From contig JAFZXP010000047.1 in NCBI GenBank assembly GCA_017616735.1, forward strand, positions 34,359 through 98,358: a stretch of 64,000 nt of DNA, given 5' to 3'. This DNA comes from Bacteroidales bacterium. GTDB taxonomy: Bacteria > Bacteroidota > Bacteroidia > Bacteroidales > F082. The position numbers and the translations under genes are program-made. Below, piece after piece: positions 23,114-31,234 of the stretch (position 1 is its first letter; the number at the start of each line of letters is the position of its first letter). The notes beneath the pieces are model-generated. The model worked only from the letters and a program-made list of their open reading frames with translations, was not told the DNA's origin and did not search any database.

Positions 23114-24340
23114 TTATTCAGATACTTTAAAACCAAGGTCAACCTCGATGTATTTCGCATAGCCGTACGGCTTTACGCGGAGTTTCACCTTTAATTTTGA
23201 CGTGGCGACAATATTCTGATCAGGATTGATGTAGCACTGCACGCCCATATCGTTAGGGTCTGAAGGGTCAACGCCAAGGTTGCCTTCAGATGTCATCAGG
23301 TTGATGATTACCGACTCAACAGCAGCTTCAACCGACTTGACATACGGAGGAGCAATCTTGCCTTCATCAGTTACAGGAACTTCATCGTTGAGGGTATCAA
23401 CGAGAGTCTGATAGGCGATGCGATATGCCTTGTCAATCGTTCTGCGGCGAGGGATAAGAGCGTAATCGTCTGTCGGAGCTGTGGCAAGTTTGTCATCGCT
23501 CCAGAAATAACCTGATTTGCCGACGAATGTGCGTGGGCAGATGAATCCTGCGTCGTTGATCGTACCAGGATCGCCGTTTTCGGCTGTGACTGAGCCGATG
23601 TAAAGAGTTGTCGCGACAATCTTTCCGGATCTCACGCGACCGATTGAACGCTGCACCGGTATCGCTGCGATTCTTCCTGCGAGCAAACCTACGGCTGCGC
23701 CTTTTGAGTTTGCCACGGTGTCACCGATCAGGACAGCGACGCGGTTTTCATTGCCTTCGTCAAGCTGTGGCAACGATATGGCGGTACCGCTATAGTGACG
23801 GCCTTCGAGGATGACAAACAACGGTGCATAGAGAGCATCTGTGGCTTCTTCTGCGAGAGCCTGTGCATTGGTGATGGCCGTCTCGACTTTAGCGTCGATG
23901 GCGTGTGTCACCGTGGCAGTGTAGCCTGCAGCGTCGGTCACCTTGACAATGAGGACGCGGATGTCACCATTGGCGGCACGCACGAGCTTCATTGCGCCGT
24001 TAGCCTCTGTTTTGTCAACCATCTTTTCGACTGTCATAGTGTCGGCCACACCCATAATCCACAATTCGCTGCCCACAGGAGCCTCATCGTAGAACTCCTT
24101 GACACACTTATAGAGATTGGCGTTTGCGCCTGTTGATGCGCTGTTGATGCCTTTTTCAACGAGCTGGTCAAGCGCGGTAATCTTATAAGGAGTGTTGAGC
24201 GCAAATGTAGTGACAGAGTTGCCGTTGATTGTCTGTGTGACAGCTGTGGCTGTGGCAATAAGTCCCACAACGCCGTCGTTCATTGCGCCGACTGCGCCGA
24301 GAAGACCTTTTGCAAAATCTATTTTAACATTTGGTAGCAT
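23114..24340 (-). CDS. Contractile tail sheath protein (DUF2586 type)
   Basis: The start is the ATG just after the preceding stop (TAATATG), giving 408 residues that begin MLPNVKIDFAKGLLGAVG. It contains the sheath-like nucleotide-fold core (NRVAVLIGDTVANSKGAAVG) and the C-terminal part with RRTIDKAYRIAYQTL and CYINPDQNIVATSKLKVKLR, as in DUF2586/sheath proteins. It shows that this phage has a contractile tail like Mu. Confidence 0.82.
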   Translation of the reverse strand: MLPNVKIDFAKGLLGAVGAMNDGVVGLIATATAVTQTINGNSVTTFALNTPYKITALDQLVEKGINSASTGANANLYKCVKEFYDEAPVGSELWIMGVADTMTVEKMVDKTEANGAMKLVRAANGDIRVLIVKVTDAAGYTATVTHAIDAKVETAITNAQALAEEATDALYAPLFVILEGRHYSGTAISLPQLDEGNENRVAVLIGDTVANSKGAAVGLLAGRIAAIPVQRSIGRVRSGKIVATTLYIGSVTAENGDPGTINDAGFICPRTFVGKSGYFWSDDKLATAPTDDYALIPRRRTIDKAYRIAYQTLVDTLNDEVPVTDEGKIAPPYVKSVEAAVESVIINLMTSEGNLGVDPSDPNDMGVQCYINPDQNIVATSKLKVKLRVKPYGYAKYIEVDLGFKVSE

Positions 24341-24341
24341 A

Positions 24342-24569
24342 TTAGAAACCTTTCTTTCTGTAATGTTTGACTTCAAATTCAGTATCGGCTACGTGAGCCT
24401 CTGCGTCGGCGGATGCGGTGAACCACTGTCCGTCTGTGGTGTACCATAACTCCCTAACGCCGAGACGCATCATGATGCCGACGGCGTCGGTTTTCGGGTC
24501 TGAACTCGGAAAACTGGCTGCGCCCTTGTTTTCAGGAGTGTTGGTTTCGTTGTTGTTTTTCTTTGCCAT
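24342..24569 (-). CDS. 75-residue phage protein upstream of the sheath
   Basis: A polar, low-complexity N terminus (KKNNNETNTPENKG) is followed by a compact C-terminal part with aromatic residues (LWYTTDGQWFTASADAEAH). It matches the position of small head-tail linker or Mu gp38-like proteins, but no family is recognised. Confidence 0.55.
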   Translation of the reverse strand: MAKKNNNETNTPENKGAASFPSSDPKTDAVGIMMRLGVRELWYTTDGQWFTASADAEAHVADTEFEVKHYRKKGF

Positions 24570-24572
24570 TTG

Positions 24573-25097
24573 TTATCGTTTTAAATAGAGTTTAATTCCA
24601 ATTAAAACAGCCAAGGCTGCTATTAGCATCAGGAACAGGCGACCGAGATATATTTGGATGATTTGCCACCCCGTGAGCTGTCTTTCCACCTCTTTGACTT
24701 GAGTTTCCAGACTACGCTCCAGTTCCTTGATTTTGCGGTCGCGGATCTTCAGCAGCAGCTCAAGGCTGTCTGTATTGCAGTTTACTTCAAAGAGCGTTGT
24801 GGAGTCTGTCTTGGTTATGTTTGCGCTGGCGCTTGTGTTTCTGCCGTTGGCTGCCTGAAGCTCTCTCAACAGGACGTTTCCGGTACTGTCGCATTCGAGC
24901 CATGCGCGGAGCCATGCTGAGTCGGGCGGCAGCTTGACTATACTGTCACGCCATCTATCCTCAATAATGACACTGTCATTTCTCTGAAGCAGTATCAGCG
25001 GCTGCTTGCTCCTGCAGCTCACGTTTGACAGGGCAATCATTGCTAAAAGCGCAATCATTAACCTTATCGACAGCTTTTTGCAGTTTTGTAACTTCAC
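24573..25097 (-). CDS. Spanin-like lipoprotein with C-terminal membrane helix
   Basis: 174 residues. A lipoprotein signal ends MIALSNVSC, a periplasmic region with a coiled-coil segment (IRDRKIKELERSLETQ) follows, and a C-terminal transmembrane helix (LFLMLIAALAVLIGIKLY) closes the protein. A lipid anchor at one end and a membrane helix at the other is the layout of unimolecular spanins such as T1 gp11, which fuse inner and outer membranes in lysis. It overlaps the preceding gene by 122 bases in another frame, as Rz1 does with Rz. Confidence 0.7.
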   Translation of the reverse strand: MKLQNCKKLSIRLMIALLAMIALSNVSCRSKQPLILLQRNDSVIIEDRWRDSIVKLPPDSAWLRAWLECDSTGNVLLRELQAANGRNTSASANITKTDSTTLFEVNCNTDSLELLLKIRDRKIKELERSLETQVKEVERQLTGWQIIQIYLGRLFLMLIAALAVLIGIKLYLKR

Positions 25098-25302
25098 GTT
25101 TAAGCCCTCTCAATTCTGTTTGTAGCGGTTTGACAATGTTATCCTTGAACTCATCAACATACTGTTTTCCGAGCTCCATATCCTTCTTTCTCGTGTCGGC
25201 TTCGATTGATTCCGTTTCCTTTTTATGCTTGCGTCCGTTGGTGAACCAACCGCACAACGCGAGGAGAGCGATGATATCTGCTATAATGCTGTTCCAGTTC
25301 AT
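24976..25302 (-). CDS. Rz-like (i-spanin-type) membrane protein with coiled coil
   Basis: The start chosen is the ATG in TGATATG after the lysozyme stop, giving 108 residues. One N-terminal membrane helix (IIADIIALLALCGWF) is followed by a long charged coiled coil (DMELGKQYVDEFKDNIVK and LRGLKREVTKLQKAVDK) and a Cys pair near the end. This is the topology of an inner-membrane spanin. A holin is less likely, as there is only one helix. It lies directly after the lysozyme and overlaps the lipoprotein gene. Confidence 0.65.
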   Translation of the reverse strand: MNWNSIIADIIALLALCGWFTNGRKHKKETESIEADTRKKDMELGKQYVDEFKDNIVKPLQTELRGLKREVTKLQKAVDKVNDCAFSNDCPVKRELQEQAAADTASEK

Positions 25303-25303
25303 A

Positions 25304-25744
25304 TCAGATGTTTTTAAAATACATGTTAGCTTCTTCCTTGCGCCGTCTTTCCAAACCTGGCATAACGACTTTTTCACCGCCGACAGTCGCAAACTTCCAG
25401 CGAGAGAATTCCTGCCTGATGTCCTCGTCGTTACGGTTGGCAACCACAAGACGACGGAGTCTCGAACTGCTGAAAGCTTGAACACCGACATTGAACACGA
25501 ATGAGACAAGAGCATCAAACTGGTTTTGGGTAAGACCGGCGATCTTCGACACGCACGCCTCGGCAACCCTCAAGTCCTCACGAAGAAGACCTTCAGCCAC
25601 TTCAAGGCTAATTCGCTGTGTCGGTGTCACGCCGAGGGTGTGACCCCAGCCGATAGTGTATTTACCGGCTGGGCACATATACGCCTTCAGATGCAAGGTC
25701 TCAAAGCCCTTAATCAGTTCGATGCCTTTGTCGCTCGTTTTCAT
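25304..25744 (-). CDS. Phage lysozyme, GH24 (endolysin)
   Basis: 146 residues of T4-type lysozyme. The catalytic spacing E-8-C-5-T is seen at E15 (KGFE), C24 and T30 (KYTIGWGHT), the E-C-T variant of the E-D-T triad, followed by TQNQFDALVSFVFNVG and LERRRKEE. It cleaves the glycan strands of peptidoglycan. No signal peptide or SAR helix is present, so a holin should be needed for release; none is clearly recognised nearby. The gene sits between capsid and tail genes. Confidence 0.92.
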   Translation of the reverse strand: MKTSDKGIELIKGFETLHLKAYMCPAGKYTIGWGHTLGVTPTQRISLEVAEGLLREDLRVAEACVSKIAGLTQNQFDALVSFVFNVGVQAFSSSRLRRLVVANRNDEDIRQEFSRWKFATVGGEKVVMPGLERRRKEEANMYFKNI

Positions 25745-25754
25745 TTTATCTCAA

Positions 25755-26873
25755 TTAAGATGCACTGTAAACTTGGATGATACCAAGAACACCACGACCG
25801 TCGCCACGGCTCATACGACCGCCACCCTTCTGCAAGAATGAGTATATGTCACCGTAGTATGTAGGGTCGTTGTCATTATTGAACATCTTGGTTGCACCGA
25901 GAGCACGACGCACGAAGTTAGGATGCCAGAACAATCCGATTTCGCAAGCTGTGGTGTCAACTGTTTTATCACCGCCAAGGATATCCTCATACTCCTCAGG
26001 AGTATAGTTCAAGTCTGTTGAGGTGAACTGGAAGTATTGAGTTCCGGCAACAGATGAAAGGGTTGAGTTGGATGCGAGAAGGACTGTTGCACGCTCGTAG
26101 ATAGTGAAGCCTTCGAGTTTCACCAAGCGGCCATTAGCGTGGTCGTAGATAGCTGAAAGGTTCTCGTTTGTCGAGTTGCGGACATCGTCGCAAATCTGTT
26201 TGTACATATCAGTGCTCAAGATAACACATCTGCCATCGTGCGGAACGCGCCAGCGGTCGAAAACAGTCTTCGCCTTCGAGAAATCGTCAACGCAAAGTCC
26301 GGTTCTGACTCCGGTACCGTGTACGAGATAATCGGCTGATTTTGTCTTAGAAGCCTTGATGTAATATTTAGGTCTCCAATTCCAAAGCATGGTGTCACCG
26401 ATAACCTGCTGGAGGTAAGACATATCCTCCGACATGCAAGATGCAACTTTATCATAGCTGAGCTCCATCTTATCGGCTTCAGGAATAAAGCGTGGGTCTG
26501 TAGTGAATTCGTCGAGTGCATAGGTAACGTCAATATCGCTGCGTCTTGTTACTGTTGCCGGCAGAGATGTTCTGTTACGTTTGACACCACTTGGCGAGCC
26601 TGCCTGAGGGACGTGTACAACGTCACCCTGAAGGACATACTGACTCTCATCGATTGAATGGAGAATAAATTCATTATTCTTGAAGATGTTCTCCACGATG
26701 TAGTTTGTCCAGATCTCAGGTGTCACACCGACTTTAAGCACGCCAACCTGAGGACGTGGAATCATTGATAAGGCCAACGCGCCGGCACCGGCTGGTGCTC
26801 CGAAGGTTGTGCCTACGACAGCCGCAAACAACAGTGCGGCCATGAAGCTGAGAATGAATTTTGTTCTTTTCAT
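25755..26873 (-). CDS. Major capsid protein with signal-like N terminus
   Basis: 372 residues from the ATG at 26873; the longer frame upstream overlaps another gene. Its identity as major capsid rests on position after protease/scaffold and decoration genes, on size, and on HK97-like features such as VYDVPQ-type loop regions and the C-terminal FWHPNFVRRALGATKMF. Unusually, residues 1-30 (MKRTKFILSFMAALLFAAVV, then GTTFGAPAG) look exactly like an export signal. This may be a cleaved prohead delta region that only resembles one. Confidence 0.75.
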   Translation of the reverse strand: MKRTKFILSFMAALLFAAVVGTTFGAPAGAGALALSMIPRPQVGVLKVGVTPEIWTNYIVENIFKNNEFILHSIDESQYVLQGDVVHVPQAGSPSGVKRNRTSLPATVTRRSDIDVTYALDEFTTDPRFIPEADKMELSYDKVASCMSEDMSYLQQVIGDTMLWNWRPKYYIKASKTKSADYLVHGTGVRTGLCVDDFSKAKTVFDRWRVPHDGRCVILSTDMYKQICDDVRNSTNENLSAIYDHANGRLVKLEGFTIYERATVLLASNSTLSSVAGTQYFQFTSTDLNYTPEEYEDILGGDKTVDTTACEIGLFWHPNFVRRALGATKMFNNDNDPTYYGDIYSFLQKGGGRMSRGDGRGVLGIIQVYSAS

Positions 26874-26896
26874 TGTGTTTGAATTTTGATTTGTTA

Positions 26897-27289
26897 TTAG
26901 ATTGCAAGGAATGACTCTCCGTCCCAAACAAGCTGCTTGTTGACCTTTGTCGAGGCGGTTCCGGCAAGTGTGGCCACGGCGTCGTTGCCGATCTTGACAG
27001 TGATGTTGCGAGCTGTGCTGTCTGATGTCCATGACACCAACACGACAGCACCTTTGTTAAGGTTCTTAGCCTCCGGCTGGAGTGTGAGAGTGGTAGCAGC
27101 ACTCAAGGTGCCGAGTTTAATGATGGTGTGCTGGCGACGGACTTTTGTTGTCGCTGCGTTTGAGCTGACTGTAGGTGTCACAACCTCGCTGGTTGGGAAC
27201 ACCGGCTCAATTTTCTTGTCGGCATCGTCTTCGATGTCCGGAGCTACGAAATTGTAGCTTGAGTTGAATTTTTTGTTGATTGGATTCAT
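26897..27289 (-). CDS. Putative head decoration protein
   Basis: 130 residues with a disordered, Pro/Ser/Thr-rich N-terminal half and a compact beta-rich C-terminal half (TIIKLGTLSAATTLTLQPE, KVNKQLVWDGESFLA). It lies between protease/scaffold and capsid genes, where head-stabilising decoration proteins are encoded. No family recognised. Confidence 0.5.
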   Translation of the reverse strand: MNPINKKFNSSYNFVAPDIEDDADKKIEPVFPTSEVVTPTVSSNAATTKVRRQHTIIKLGTLSAATTLTLQPEAKNLNKGAVVLVSWTSDSTARNITVKIGNDAVATLAGTASTKVNKQLVWDGESFLAI

Positions 27290-27296
27290 GTCTCAC

Positions 27297-28439
27297 TTAG
27301 TTTTTAGGATTGTGTCCGAACTTGATTTTGAAAAGTTTGTTGTACTTTTCAGGGTTTTCTTTCTTCAGATTCTCGAGCTTGCCGTTTTTGTGGTAGTCAT
27401 CGAAAGTCCAGTCTTTCTCCTCTTCAGGCTCCTTGCCGCCGCCAAGGTGGTCAACGACTGGGTCAACGCCTTTGAGTTTGCCGATCATCTTCTCCGCAAG
27501 CTCGAAGTTGTCGGTTGCGAGTTTGGTGTAGTCCTCTCTCTCATCCTCGCCGAATTTCTTTGCGGCGATTGCCGAGTCAATGAGAGACTTGACCTTTGCC
27601 GACTTCATAGCCGCGATCTGATTCCTCAGAGCGTCCGCTTCATCGGTTGAGGCCTTGAGCTGATCACGGAGAGTGCCGTTCTCTTTAACGACATTCTGCA
27701 CGGCGGCCATCACCTTATCGTTGTCGTCAACGTCTTTCTCGGCGATGTTGAGCAGCTGTGCGATTTTTGCTTTGTTCTCAATCATGCTTTTTTGTGTTTT
27801 GTGAAAATTAAATAATTGTTTGCTATAGAAGTCACGGACGGCACTGATGCCCGAAAGCTCCTTCGGTGCCGGTGTGATTTTCTTTCCTGTGATAATCTCA
27901 TCCACAAGACCTCTGGCCTTTGCTTCCTCAGCGTTCATCCAGTGGTCGAGTCCATCGGTGAAGAACTCTTTCTTGACATCTTCAGGCGAGGCCTTCATCT
28001 TGGCCGCCATCATGTCGATAAGCGACTTCTCGAAGGTGTCAATCATAGCGGCAAGGTTGCGCACCTCATCAGAGTTGCCGTTGCATGTGCCTTGAACCCT
28101 GTGATACATGAAAGAAGCGTATTTGGCCGCGATGACCTTGTGTTTCGGATTAGAAATGAGCATTGCCATCATGGAGGCCGCAATACCATCGACCACCCAT
28201 TCAACGCTGATGTCCGTCCTGTCGAGGTAGTTGAACAGGGCGTTGCCTTGGATAACCTCTCCGCCTTCTGAGTTGACATAGAACCTAAAGCTGCGGCATC
28301 CCTGCTTACGCAACTTCTCAATCTCGGCCACCACAACATTGGTGTCGATGTCAAGGCCGGAGCCGATAACGCCGTACATGTAGATCTCGGCGGTAGTGTT
28401 GTCCACCTTATTTATAAGTTGTGCTTGTGTCTTTTCCAT
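27297..28439 (-). CDS. ClpP-type head maturation protease with C-terminal scaffold
   Basis: 380 residues. The N-terminal ~190 are a ClpP-like serine protease: the oxyanion region FYVNSEGGEVIQG, nucleophile region VDGIAASMMAMLIS (serine in IAASM), and histidine in ASFMYHRVQG. From ~215 (MIENKAKIAQLLNIAEKDV) the chain becomes coiled-coil and charged, the scaffold part. That internal ATG could give a separate scaffold product, as Mu makes from gene I. It processes the prohead during assembly and is the first gene of the leftward late operon. Confidence 0.85.
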   Translation of the reverse strand: MEKTQAQLINKVDNTTAEIYMYGVIGSGLDIDTNVVVAEIEKLRKQGCRSFRFYVNSEGGEVIQGNALFNYLDRTDISVEWVVDGIAASMMAMLISNPKHKVIAAKYASFMYHRVQGTCNGNSDEVRNLAAMIDTFEKSLIDMMAAKMKASPEDVKKEFFTDGLDHWMNAEEAKARGLVDEIITGKKITPAPKELSGISAVRDFYSKQLFNFHKTQKSMIENKAKIAQLLNIAEKDVDDNDKVMAAVQNVVKENGTLRDQLKASTDEADALRNQIAAMKSAKVKSLIDSAIAAKKFGEDEREDYTKLATDNFELAEKMIGKLKGVDPVVDHLGGGKEPEEEKDWTFDDYHKNGKLENLKKENPEKYNKLFKIKFGHNPKN

Positions 28440-28453
28440 CGCTAAAAAATCTG

Positions 28454-28548
28454 GTGCAAAAATCCATCTTTAAAAGCGATACAACAAAAAGTGTCGGAAC
28501 TCTTTCTAAACTTTTTTAAAAAAATATAACAATATCGGATTTTTGCAC
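28454..28548. promoter_or_regulatory. Divergent late promoters sharing an inverted 12-mer
   Basis: GTGCAAAAATCC (28454-28465) and its exact reverse complement GGATTTTTGCAC (28537-28548) face outward. Each lies 13-14 bases from a start codon, the protease gene on the left and the terminase small subunit on the right. The 5-T/G part overlaps where the -7 box would be, but the TA of TAnnTTTG is replaced by GG. This suggests promoters that need a phage activator, comparable to Mu C-dependent late promoters. Confidence 0.7.
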
Positions 28549-28561
28549 AAAATTTAATGCA

Positions 28562-29017
28562 ATGGCAGAACTAACACGACAGCAACAGAAGGATTACGCC
28601 AAGCAGCTGTTCTTGAACGACCCAGGTATCACACAGGCCGAAATAGCCGAGAGAGTCGGCGTATCAAAGAACACCGTCTGCAAATGGGTTAACGAGGGCA
28701 AGTGGGAGGAACTGAAGACCTCCATGCTCATTGAGAAAGACGCACAACTGGCTCGACTCTACCGCCAGCTGAAGCAATGGAACGACACCGTGGAGGGCAG
28801 ACCGGAAGGGCAGCGTTACCTTCAGGCCAAGGAAGCCGACGCTGTCGTAAAGATAACAGCAGCCATCAAGAATCTCGAAACAGAGACTAACACCGCCGAG
28901 AAGATGGCGACAGGAAAAGAGTTCCTTGCATTTGTGAGAAAGACATCAGACCTTGAGACGAGCAAACTCATCGCAAGGCTGTTTAACGACTATTTAAAAA
29001 GCTGTTTAAATGGGTAA
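28562..29017 (+). CDS. Terminase small subunit
   Basis: 151 residues. The N-terminal helix-turn-helix (GITQAEIAERVGVSKNTVCK, residues ~19-38) is typical of small terminases that recognise the packaging site. The C-terminal half is helical for oligomerisation. It is the first gene of the rightward head operon and overlaps the large subunit by 8 bases. Confidence 0.85.
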   Translation: MAELTRQQQKDYAKQLFLNDPGITQAEIAERVGVSKNTVCKWVNEGKWEELKTSMLIEKDAQLARLYRQLKQWNDTVEGRPEGQRYLQAKEADAVVKITAAIKNLETETNTAEKMATGKEFLAFVRKTSDLETSKLIARLFNDYLKSCLNG

Positions 29018-30545
29018 TAAACTGAGAAAACCGACCGACAAGCAGCTGTGGAAAGACTGGGAAGACTATTATTCGCAGTTTATCTCAGACGTTGAAGTTG
29101 ACAGTGCCGAGAAGCACGCCGACAAGGTCAAGCGTGTACAGAGACTCGAGGCAGACGACGAAGCGTGGTTTAAATACTACTTCCCGAAATACTGCACCGC
29201 AGAACCGGCAAGGTTCCACAAGGAAGCCACAAAACGCCTGATGAGCCACCGCCGCTGGTACGAGGTTCGTGCCTGGTCTCGTGAGCTCGCGAAATCGGCT
29301 CGCTCGATGATGGAATTTCTCAAGCTCGCACTCACCGGAAAAATTAGCAACTTCCTGCTGGTGTCAAACAGTTACGACAACGCCTGCCGTCTGCTTCTGC
29401 CTTTCATGATCCAACTCGAGAAGAACCGCCGCATCATAAACGACTACGGCGAGCAGTTCAATCCAGGTCACTGGGAGACAGGCGAGTTTATCGCCAAATG
29501 CGGATGCTCATTCAGAGCCATAGGCGCAGGACAGTCGCCGCGTGGTACTCGTAACGAAGCAAAACGTCCGGATGCTATCCTCATCGACGATATAGACACC
29601 GACGAAGAATGCCGCAATCCGGAGAGAATAGAACAGAAGTGGAACTGGATCGAGCAGGCTCTTATCCCCACAGTGTCTGTGTCAGGCGACGTGAGAATTG
29701 TATTCAACGGCAACATCATCGCAAAAGACTGCTGCATTGTCCGCGCCGGCAAGGTGGCCGACAAGATGGATATCGTCAACATCCGCAACAAAGACGGCAA
29801 GTCATCATGGCCGGAGAAAAACACGGAGGAGGACATTGATTTCATCCTCTCCAAAATCTCAACCAAATCAGCGCAACAGGAGTATTTCAACAATCCTCTC
29901 ACCGAGGGCAAGGTCTTTAAGGAGATGTTTTGGGGGAAGGTTCCGCCTCTCAGACAGTTCCGTTTCCTCACAGCCTATGGAGACCCTTCGCCTTCAAACT
30001 CCAAAAACAAGGCTGGCTCCCTCAAGTCACTTGTGCTCATGGGCTTCCTTGATGGCAAGTATTACATCATCAACTGCCGTCTCGATCACGCCACCAACGC
30101 CGAGTTCGTCGATTGGCTTTATGACTTGAGCACGGAGGTTCCTCAAGGCGTGCAGCTTTACAACTTCGTCGAGAACAACACGCTGCAGGATCCGTTCTAT
30201 CAGCAGGTCATCGTGCCGCTGTTCAACGAGAAGGCGAAGACATCCGGAGCCATCAACATCACACCCGACACACGAAAGAAACCTGACAAGTTCGACCGTA
30301 TCGAAGGCAACCTCGAGCCGTTGAACCGGTTAGGCAAACTCATCTTCAACGACGCGCAGTCAGGCAATCCGCACATGCGCCGTCTCGAGGAGGAGTTTCT
30401 TCTTTTGGAACCGAAACTCAGCGCACCTGCCGACGGCGCGGATGCCGTGGAAGGCTGCGTGTTCAAAATCAATGAGAAAATAACACAATCAGCACCAGAC
30501 GCCATTCGCGTCGGCCACAGGCCACGCAATAGACGGCGAGTATAA
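29010..30545 (+). CDS. Terminase large subunit
   Basis: 511 residues. The ATPase part has a deviant Walker A (SRELAKSARSMMEFLK, ~90-105) and Walker B with catalytic acids (DAILIDDIDTDEE, ~187-199). The C-terminal RNase H-like nuclease part carries acidic residues at FLTAYGDPS and later strands. It drives DNA into proheads and cuts the packaged DNA; in Mu-like phages packaging starts at the integrated end and includes host DNA. Confidence 0.88.
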   Translation: MGNKLRKPTDKQLWKDWEDYYSQFISDVEVDSAEKHADKVKRVQRLEADDEAWFKYYFPKYCTAEPARFHKEATKRLMSHRRWYEVRAWSRELAKSARSMMEFLKLALTGKISNFLLVSNSYDNACRLLLPFMIQLEKNRRIINDYGEQFNPGHWETGEFIAKCGCSFRAIGAGQSPRGTRNEAKRPDAILIDDIDTDEECRNPERIEQKWNWIEQALIPTVSVSGDVRIVFNGNIIAKDCCIVRAGKVADKMDIVNIRNKDGKSSWPEKNTEEDIDFILSKISTKSAQQEYFNNPLTEGKVFKEMFWGKVPPLRQFRFLTAYGDPSPSNSKNKAGSLKSLVLMGFLDGKYYIINCRLDHATNAEFVDWLYDLSTEVPQGVQLYNFVENNTLQDPFYQQVIVPLFNEKAKTSGAINITPDTRKKPDKFDRIEGNLEPLNRLGKLIFNDAQSGNPHMRRLEEEFLLLEPKLSAPADGADAVEGCVFKINEKITQSAPDAIRVGHRPRNRRRV

Positions 30546-30577
30546 ATATCATCCAACAAATTCAAACCCAATCAAAA

Positions 30578-30811
30578 ATGTTCACACTATGCAAAAGATT
30601 TATGAATTACGTCAGAGTCAAGAACGCTATCCGTCATGCAGATAAAATGCATCTTCTGACAAGAAAACGGTTTTACGTTATCAAAATCCACGACCAGCTA
30701 CGGGTGTACGACCGAGACAAGGTTAATTACCTCATAGACTGCGGAATACTCAGGAAAGAGCTGAGAGGCGCAATGGAACTCCAGCGCGTTTGTCTTTATT
30801 ATACCAAATAA
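30578..30811 (+). CDS. 77-residue basic phage protein between terminase and gp36-like genes
   Basis: Basic and helical (KRFMNYVRVKNAIRHADKM), with several Arg/Lys and two Cys. The start follows the terminase by 32 bases. No family recognised. Confidence 0.5.
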   Translation: MFTLCKRFMNYVRVKNAIRHADKMHLLTRKRFYVIKIHDQLRVYDRDKVNYLIDCGILRKELRGAMELQRVCLYYTK

Positions 30812-30820
30812 GGAGGTGTC

Positions 30821-31234
30821 ATGTATATCAATTATAATGACCTGAAGACAGGTATCAATGAAGAAACCCTCAGCGTAATCACACGCAATCAGAACAATGC
30901 GGAGCAGGCTATCCGTGAAGCTATAGCAGAAGTCAGGACATATCTTTGCGTAAGATATGACATCGACGAGGAATACTGCAAGACTGGCGACAGCCGCGAC
31001 GCTACCGTGTTCCGATTAGTACGCGACATCGCGCTTTACAGATGCTACGCTATAAGCAACCCGACCTCCATGCCGGATATCAGAAGACAGAATTACGAAG
31101 ACGCTATCAAGCTGCTGCGGGACATTCAAGCGGAACGCGCTTCGCTGACACTGACACGACTTGACGGCGGCTCGCAAGGTAGCAATTACGTCAAATATGG
31201 TGGTAACCAAAAGAGAAAGAACAAATGGGTGTGA
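30821..31234 (+). CDS. Mu gp36-like protein (DUF1320), head-tail joining
   Basis: 137 residues. It has the helical pattern of DUF1320: DLKTGINEETLSVITR near the start, AEVRTYLCVRYDIDE, and RDIALYRCYAIS. In Mu, gp36 lies next to capsid genes and is a probable head completion protein. It overlaps the portal gene by 10 bases, and an AGGAGG-like sequence precedes its ATG. Confidence 0.75.
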   Translation: MYINYNDLKTGINEETLSVITRNQNNAEQAIREAIAEVRTYLCVRYDIDEEYCKTGDSRDATVFRLVRDIALYRCYAISNPTSMPDIRRQNYEDAIKLLRDIQAERASLTLTRLDGGSQGSNYVKYGGNQKRKNKWV

